Of a stretch of DNA of 11,736 bases, positions 7,118 through 11,736 are shown piece after piece (positions within the stretch are counted from its first letter, which is position 1; each line of letters opens with the position of its first letter). Made by a program: the position numbers and the translations under genes. The stretch is taken from the NCBI GenBank assembly GCA_030037185.1, contig JASHRR010000348.1, forward strand, positions 1 to 11,736, given 5' to 3'. This stretch comes from Xanthobacteraceae bacterium (lineage in GTDB: Bacteria; Pseudomonadota; Alphaproteobacteria; Rhizobiales; Xanthobacteraceae). Below the pieces are notes generated by a model. That model was not told the DNA's origin and did no database searches. It saw only the letters and a program-made list of their open reading frames with translations.

Positions 7118-7753
7118 TCATCGGGCCGGGACCTGACGACGGCAGACGCCGCGAACGTCACAGCTAGAACCCAGCTCGTATGGAATCTGAGTCGGGCCGT
7201 ATCGCTCGATAACCGTTTTCGCCTCGGGATCGTACATCCGCTGGAGCAACGTCCCTTCGCCCAGCCGCTGGCTGCGCAGGATGATGGCGACGGAGCGAAC
7301 GGGGCCCCCTTGCTCCGCATGGATGGCATGCGGCGGCACGACGTCGACTTTGCCTTGGCTACCGGTGGTCACCGAGGCAAGCCGCACCTCAGCATAGCCC
7401 GGCCGGCTGCCGTCATCGATGCGCTCGTAGCGCTCCAGACTTTCGATGCCATCGAGCACGCCGTAGAGCACCCAGGCGTCCCCGTGGTCATGCACGCTGC
7501 CGGTCCGCCCGGGCACGCGTACGACGGCGTTGACGACAAATCCATAGGTCGGATCCACATAAAGCAGCAGGTTCTTGCGGCCTTCGGTCGAGGGCCATTG
7601 CTCCGATCGCGCCTTGACGCTCGGGTTTGTCACGAAGGCTTCGACCAGTGGTTTTGCCTTTTCCATACGGCGTCCATCGTCGGGCTCAGCCGTCCACACG
7701 TCTCGCAGATCGGCGATGAATCGCTCGAATGCCGGCAATCGTGCATTTGACAT
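7118..7753 (-). CDS. Cupin-fold, cysteine dioxygenase-like predicted metal-dependent enzyme
   Basis: The product has 211 residues and belongs to the small double-stranded beta-helix proteins related to cysteine dioxygenase (COG5553-like). The first cupin motif is GSVHDHGDAWVLYGVLDG (86-102), with H88 and H90 as likely metal ligands. A second His comes from PPHAIHAEQGG (H142 or H145). This gives a three-His site typical of thiol dioxygenases, which bind Fe(II). Substrate is unknown; cysteine, 3-mercaptopropionate or another small thiol are guesses. No signal peptide is seen, so it is probably cytoplasmic. The ATG at 7753 is preferred over the longer frame to 7822 because GAGGAG (7760-7765) lies 6 bases upstream and the extra 23 residues look non-coding. 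The last 17 residues (SSCDVRGVCRRQVPAR) lack the character of the domain and may be a frayed end. Confidence 0.8.
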   Translation of the reverse strand: MSNARLPAFERFIADLRDVWTAEPDDGRRMEKAKPLVEAFVTNPSVKARSEQWPSTEGRKNLLLYVDPTYGFVVNAVVRVPGRTGSVHDHGDAWVLYGVLDGIESLERYERIDDGSRPGYAEVRLASVTTGSQGKVDVVPPHAIHAEQGGPVRSVAIILRSQRLGEGTLLQRMYDPEAKTVIERYGPTQIPYELGSSCDVRGVCRRQVPAR

Positions 7754-7759
7754 CCGCGT

Positions 7760-7765
7760 CTCCTC
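7760..7765 (-). promoter_or_regulatory. Ribosome-binding site of the cupin gene
   Basis: GAGGAG on the minus strand, 6 bases before the ATG at 7753. It is strong and well spaced, and decides between this ATG and the upstream one at 7822. Confidence 0.6.
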
Positions 7766-8045
7766 ATCGTGACCCGTTTTCGAGCCGTGCAGCGCCAGCC
7801 CGATAAGCCGAGATTGCCTCATTCACGCCGCGATTGCTCTCTGCGGGCAAAAGGGCCCAGCTACTTTGCGTTGTCCTCCCGTGTCGGTGGGACAATGCGC
7901 GAACTCAATGCTGCGCGTTTCAGTCCGCCGGCGCAACAACGAGAAGCGCGAACGTCCACCGGAGTTGCTTGTGACGCAAGGAATTCGGGGGCATGTGCCG
8001 TGACGACACTATATCCGCCGTCGTTGCGGGCCATGCGCGCGCCTC
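7766..8045. other. Intergenic stretch, upstream of the cupin gene
   Basis: Must contain the cupin promoter on the minus strand, but no clear pair of boxes is seen. The frame at 7861-8202 (minus) has no motif or ribosome site. The missing front half of the S1/P1 nuclease gene could once have been here, but I recognise no trace of its conserved N-terminus. Confidence 0.35.
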
Positions 8046-8072
8046 GCGCCGGGCGCCGCTGCCGCCCGGCGC
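8046..8072. repeat. Perfect 10-bp GC hairpin, REP-like palindrome
   Basis: GCGCCGGGCG (8046-8055), a 7-base loop and CGCCCGGCGC (8063-8072) form a perfect ten-pair stem made only of G and C. There is no T-run on either side, so a simple intrinsic terminator is unlikely. It sits between the cupin gene start and the nuclease relic, and may be a repetitive extragenic palindrome. Confidence 0.65.
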
Positions 8073-8104
8073 CCTCGCATGGCCGGTGAAGGCCCCGCAT
8101 TACG

Positions 8105-8574
8105 GCCAACATCAACCAGGTCGTGGTCGAGCTTAAAAAAAAATCCGACACTGGCCTGCGGAACGACGCGTGTTCGCGCTCAAGTTTCCTGCTCCGCTTC
8201 ATCGGTGATCTTCACCAACCGGTGTCCGGCGCGGACAACCACAATGGCGACGACAACGTGGAGGCGTTGAGCGGCCCAGGCCTGTCCCTCCCCATTTGTG
8301 ACGGCTAGTTCGTGTGTGCTGACGGAAGTCGGGCCGCTCTTGGGCAAGTGCTGCTGACGGAGATCACGGCTGTCGATCGCGAAAGGGGTGGCGAGCCGGC
8401 ACAGGATTGGGCCTGGGAGGCCCGTTCGCGCAAGAGCACGCCTATGGCGATCCGCCGCTATCCGCGGGCGAGACGCAGCGCTCGACCGCGCGTACGCAGA
8501 GCAGGCAAAAATTGATGCCACCCTGCAACTCAGGCGGGCCTGGTGCTTGCCTGGTTGCTCAATCAAGCCTTGAA
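8105..8574 (+). pseudogene. Degraded S1/P1-family nuclease
   Basis: S1/P1 nucleases are exported trinuclear-zinc enzymes that cut single-stranded nucleic acids. Conserved blocks appear in the right order but in changing frames. VVVELK comes near 8118. ALKF then LLRFIGDLHQPVSGADN follows near 8173-8235, with a frame change between. LPICDG lies before a TAG at 8306-8308. EITAVDRE with DWAWEA comes near 8360-8420. AQEHAYGDPP is in another frame near 8430, ALDRAYAEQAKIDATLQLRR in another near 8480-8540, and AWLLNQAL ends near 8572. Family counterparts are ALKFxxHFVGDxHQPLH, LHAVWD and AGxRLAxLLN. Of the zinc ligands, the His before FVGD is Arg, the His of QPLH is Ser, and the His of LHAVWD is Leu. 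The two Asp remain. At least four frame changes, one stop and lost ligands show a dead gene. The N-terminal half is not recognisable. Confidence 0.7.
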
Positions 8575-9255
8575 AACAGAGAAATACCGTTGGCCCATTC
8601 CCGCGGATGGAAAACTAATCAGAAAACAAGTTCTGCAGCGGATTGCCGGCCAACCCGCAAAATCCCGTCTTCGCGTCTCGATCAGCCCACCTCCACATCA
8701 TGCATCCTGAGCCCCAGCATCTGAAAAACTTCGCCCGGGCCAGCCAATGGAGGCGCGGGAAAAAAGTCCTGAATAGTGCGTTTTTCACCCGATTCCACCG
8801 CCCCGGATTGGAGCGATTGCTGGCCTGCCACAGGTTCATCCATCTGATCCGAACCATCGGGCACCACATCGACCGCTTGGCCTGCCGTTCCGTTAGTATC
8901 ATGGGTAGGCCATCCCGCTGGAGGAGCCAGGGTTTCGCGGGGAGGCGTCATCCCGCGGGCCTCTAACGCGCAGCCAATGGATGGCGTTCCTGATCGGCTA
9001 GGAACAGGGTTAACGCGAGCCTTTCCATCGCGGCTCGCCGGCGCTGCGTGCTGCCGAGATCTCAGGACTTGAGGTGGATCACCTTCCGAAGGAGAGTCCC
9101 TACCGCATCAAACACGTCGCCCACCGCGCTTCACTGATATTTGCGATCCCTTCAAGGAAGAAGAGTAAAGGGACGTGCTAGCGAAACCCATGCTGTGGGT
9201 CGACCTCTACCCGCATCCGCAGGGCGCGACACATCGATGGCGCCTGTGTAGCCGA
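8575..9255. other. Stretch with no firm gene
   Basis: Contains the doubtful small ORF at 8682-8951 (minus) and a 21-codon ORF at 8963-9028 (minus). The plus-strand frame continuing from the nuclease relic runs on to a stop near 8711 but has no family character after about 8575. Nothing is recognised between 9030 and 9255. Confidence 0.4.
8682..8951 (-). CDS. Possible small hypothetical protein
   Basis: This 89-residue frame is acidic and Pro/Gly-rich (PDGSDQMDEPVAGQQ, TIQDFFPAPPLAGPGEVFQM), with codon choice closer to that of a real gene than the neighbouring frames. A GAGG lies 8 bases before the ATG. No motif, signal peptide or membrane segment is visible and I do not recognise a family. 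The frame remains open upstream of the ATG, so it could be the tail of a truncated gene. It lies between two gene relics, which lowers the odds that it is functional. Confidence 0.3.
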   Translation of the reverse strand: MTPPRETLAPPAGWPTHDTNGTAGQAVDVVPDGSDQMDEPVAGQQSLQSGAVESGEKRTIQDFFPAPPLAGPGEVFQMLGLRMHDVEVG

Positions 9256-9402
9256 CGGCCTATCTCGCCTGATTTCGACCACAATGATGTCGGCACGGCG
9301 AACCGTGGTTCTCCTGGCACACCATTGACGCCGGTGCGTGTTGGGGTTCAAAAAACGTCCTCGCTCCCGCAGGTCGTCAACAAAATCTTTGGCCGCTTCG
9401 CC
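9256..9402 (-). pseudogene. Relic of an IS5-family transposase
   Basis: The frame reads EAAKDFVDDLRERG, then NTHRR, RRTTVRR and IRRDR. IS5-type DDE transposases usually carry DTADFVADLR, then NTxRR, DGRTTRH and IRKRIEE at nearly the same spacing. The expected catalytic Glu region is not preserved, and no terminal inverted repeats or rest of the transposase are visible. It appears to be a short, heavily mutated piece of an insertion sequence. The match rests on about 15 conserved positions that I recall for the family, so the call is moderate. Confidence 0.4.
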
Positions 9403-9532
9403 TGACCTCCTCCTTGATCGTAAGCGATGCGGCACGCAGGTAATTTAGAAGCCGGGTTCAGCGCGGTCCTAGTTTAGCAGGCTCCACCCGTGTCGATCTC
9501 GAGTCTTCGCGGGCTTGCGTGGAAGCCGAGCC

Positions 9533-11392
9533 TTATTGAAAGCGCACACTGCACCGTGTGGCCGGTATGCTGGTCACCTCAAACTTCCCGCCAAGCTGGC
9601 GCGCCAGCCCCTGAACGAGTTTCAACCCAGATGATCGTTGCTGGACCAATTCTAGATCGAAGCCTGGGCCGTCGTCCTCGACATAGAAGAGAAACGAGTC
9701 ATCCTCTCTTTTCAACCGAACCCGAATAGTCCCTGCAGCCCGTCCATTCAATCCATATTTGACGGCATTCGTAAGCAGTTCGTTCGCAATCAGTGCAAGC
9801 GGCATCGCAGAGTCGTTCGATAGCCGCACCGCGTCGGCTTCATAGTCGATGTCCACTTCCTGCGGAAAGGTCTGCTTTGCGGTTTCACAAACGGTATTTA
9901 GAAAATCATGCGCGTTGAATCGCGTCGCGTCGGGCGTAGTGTAAAGGACACGCTGCGCTGCCGCCATGGCCATGATTCGACCGCTCGCCTCCTCAAGTAC
10001 CTCTCGCGCCTCGGAGCTTTCAGCTCGTTGCGCTCCCGCCTCTAATAGTATTTGCAACATCTGCATATTGTTTTTGACACGATGATTCAGTTCGTTGAGC
10101 AGGACCCGCTGCTGGGTCTCGGCGTGTTTGCGCTCGCTGACATCAACCAGCATATTGATCGCCCCGATAATCCTGCCGACCGCATCGCGAAGCGGTGTCG
10201 GATATGGGATGAAGGGAACCCGGGTCCCATCGGGACGCTCGGCCACTAATTCGGCGTTGCGGATGGCACGACCCTCTTTAAGAGCGATTGCCATTGGGCA
10301 CTGGTCATAGGGGAGAGGCGTCCCGTTCGGATGGTACAGTTTCCACGTCACGCACCATTCGTCGCTGCCGATCGTCGGCGGGCGGCCCGCCAGTTCCGCA
10401 GCCGCCTGATTATAGTAGGTAACCTTGCCTTGCGCGTCAGTCGTGTAGATCGCCGCCGGGATGGCCGCGATCAGTTCCTGGAGCTGCCGTTCGCTGTCGC
10501 GGAGCTTCGCCTCCGACAGCTTGCGCTCGGTAATATCGCGGGCGATTTTGGAGGCGCCGATGATCCCGCCTTGATCGTCCTTCACCGGGGACACGGTTAG
10601 CGAAACGTCGACCAGCGTTCCGTCCTTGCGGCGGCGCACGGTCTCATATTGATCGATTCGCTCGCCGCGTCGAACACGGGCAAGGATCTCCGGCTCTTCA
10701 TGGTGCCGATCCGGCGGTATGAGAATCGTAATGGGTTTGCCGACCACCTCCCTAGCCTTGTACCCGAAAAGTCTTTCGGCGCCTTGGTTGAATGTAGCTA
10801 TGATCCCATTGAGGTCTTTGCTGAGAATCGCATCAACGGAGGATTCGACCACAGCCGCGAGGGTGCGGTTTAACTGTTCGAGGTTCCGCTGTCTTCGATA
10901 AAGTTGCGCAAAAATCCCAACCTTCGTGCGGAGAATTGCCGGATTTATAGGTTTCGCAACATAATCCACTGCGCCCGTCTCGTAGCCCTCGATAATCTGC
11001 TGATCGTCATCCAAATATGCAGTCAAAAAGATGATCGGTACGTTCGCGGTCTTCTTGCGCGCCTTGATCATCTGAGCGAGCTCAAGTCCTGTCACTCCAG
11101 GCATGCGGATGTCGAGAATAAGCAGAGCAAATTCGTCGGCGAGCAGCGCAAGCAGCGCCTCTTCGGCGGACTCGGCCCGAATCAGTCGGTAACCGGGGTC
11201 GCCCAGGATCGCCTCGAGGACAGTCAGATTTTTCGGCTCATCGTCAACGATCAAGATGTTGACGGGTGCCTGTTCAGGCAACATGGGAGCAACGGCAGGG
11301 GCGATTTCGCCGCCTGGATTGAGGTCGTCTCCACTCGAAGAGTTAACGGAAATGACGGCCGGTCCCTTGGAATTGAGGTCACTCTCACCCAT
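9533..11392 (-). CDS. Sensor histidine kinase, REC-PAS-PAS-HisKA_2/HWE type
   Basis: The product has 619 residues and no membrane segments, so it is cytoplasmic. An N-terminal receiver domain (about 44-165) keeps the acidic pair D50-D51, phospho-acceptor D94 (LILDIRMPG), T124 and K147. Two PAS domains follow (about 175-290 and 303-422), each ending in a DxxERK-like linker. The dimerisation segment LLNELNHRVKNNMQMLQ has H437 as phosphorylation site. The ATPase domain has the N-box ANELLTNAVKYG (536-547) and G-box EDDGPGF (572-578). This fits the HisKA_2/HWE group common in alphaproteobacteria, with the receiver placed before the kinase, which suggests it is controlled by an upstream phosphodonor. 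Ligand of the PAS domains and output partner are unknown, since no response regulator gene adjoins it. The ATG at 11392 has AGGGGG 6 bases upstream. The residues before the receiver (1-43) look disordered. Confidence 0.92.
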   Translation of the reverse strand: MGESDLNSKGPAVISVNSSSGDDLNPGGEIAPAVAPMLPEQAPVNILIVDDEPKNLTVLEAILGDPGYRLIRAESAEEALLALLADEFALLILDIRMPGVTGLELAQMIKARKKTANVPIIFLTAYLDDDQQIIEGYETGAVDYVAKPINPAILRTKVGIFAQLYRRQRNLEQLNRTLAAVVESSVDAILSKDLNGIIATFNQGAERLFGYKAREVVGKPITILIPPDRHHEEPEILARVRRGERIDQYETVRRRKDGTLVDVSLTVSPVKDDQGGIIGASKIARDITERKLSEAKLRDSERQLQELIAAIPAAIYTTDAQGKVTYYNQAAAELAGRPPTIGSDEWCVTWKLYHPNGTPLPYDQCPMAIALKEGRAIRNAELVAERPDGTRVPFIPYPTPLRDAVGRIIGAINMLVDVSERKHAETQQRVLLNELNHRVKNNMQMLQILLEAGAQRAESSEAREVLEEASGRIMAMAAAQRVLYTTPDATRFNAHDFLNTVCETAKQTFPQEVDIDYEADAVRLSNDSAMPLALIANELLTNAVKYGLNGRAAGTIRVRLKREDDSFLFYVEDDGPGFDLELVQQRSSGLKLVQGLARQLGGKFEVTSIPATRCSVRFQ

Positions 11393-11736
11393 TGTGCGCC
11401 CCCTTTATGACCTGCGCTAAACCCCGGCGCGTCCGAGGTGGGGCGACACGGCGGCAACGGCGCCGGTCAGATACGAGATTTTAACATACGCCAACTTCGG
11501 ATGGTATGGCAATGGGACTTTCGAAGGCATCCCTGCCGACGGTCGGCGTCGCCATCGCCTTGAACTGGCCAACGAAACAGCCAACTGGTCTCAGCGACAA
11601 CAGGTGTGCGTATTCACGGGCTTACTAATCGCTTGCACCAGTGCCTTTGCCGTGAGTGGCAAGATCGGAAGAGTGCTCAATCGTGCGTCCTCACGGATAA
11701 AATTGTCCCGGTACCCCCCCCCACATCCGGCAGCAT
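11393..11736. other. Upstream region of the kinase gene, no gene seen
   Basis: Includes the AGGGGG ribosome site at 11399-11404 (minus strand). A TAAAAT on the minus strand near 11480 could be a -10 box, but no matching -35 is seen. No frame of note is present. A run of nine C lies near 11714-11722. An exact 12-base match to the Illumina adapter start occurs at 11662-11673, but the following bases do not match. Confidence 0.4.

Noticed and set aside
7073..7750. 225-residue plus-strand frame
   Set aside because: Antisense shadow of the cupin gene, with no motif of its own.
8125..8145. Run of nine A as a possible slippery recoding site
   Set aside because: It lies in a gene with many other lesions, so recoding would not rescue it.
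11662..11673. 12-base exact match to the start of the Illumina adapter (AGATCGGAAGAG)
   Set aside because: The sequence after it does not continue as adapter, so chance is likelier than contamination, though a trimmed artefact near the contig end cannot be fully excluded.
1..11736. CRISPR array, tRNA or rRNA gene, toxin-antitoxin pair, defence cluster
   Set aside because: No regularly spaced repeats, no tRNA-like T-arm sequence, and no gene pair of that kind was found on either strand.

Overview
The window looks like a GC-rich alphaproteobacterial chromosome, most likely a Bradyrhizobium or near relative in the Rhizobiales. I infer this from the REC-PAS-PAS kinase of the HWE/HisKA_2 kind, an EcfG-like promoter in front of a small Trp/His/Arg-rich secreted protein, and a relic of an ABC_sub_bind-type substrate-binding protein. 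No rRNA, tRNA or other phylogenetic marker is present, so the genus is a guess from protein style.

Layout from left to right. A phospholipase D-like gene (42-1866, minus) carries both HKD motifs but is split by a one-base frameshift near 912-918. After a gene-poor stretch comes a small exported protein (2652-2909, minus) with a likely general-stress promoter. Upstream of it lie copies of a short direct repeat and the degraded end of an ABC transporter substrate-binding gene. An MprF/YbhN-type flippase-like membrane protein (3621-4550, plus) converges on a MerA-like flavin disulfide reductase (4646-6067, minus). About 1 kb without a recognisable gene follows, then a cupin-fold, cysteine-dioxygenase-like protein (7118-7753, minus).

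The region 7754-9532 is mostly decaying DNA. It holds a perfect 10-bp GC hairpin, a wrecked S1/P1 nuclease gene (plus) that has lost zinc ligands, one or two doubtful small ORFs, and a probable IS5-family transposase relic. A 619-residue sensor kinase (9533-11392, minus) with an N-terminal receiver domain follows, and the last 344 bases hold nothing recognisable.

The intact genes do not form an operon and share no evident pathway. Loose themes are envelope and lipid handling (PLD, flippase domain), redox or stress response (disulfide reductase, cupin, EcfG-like promoter) and signalling (kinase). Only about 60% of the window is convincingly coding, and several pseudogenes are present. I read it as an eroding accessory region rather than a coherent new system, and I found no convincing undescribed system.
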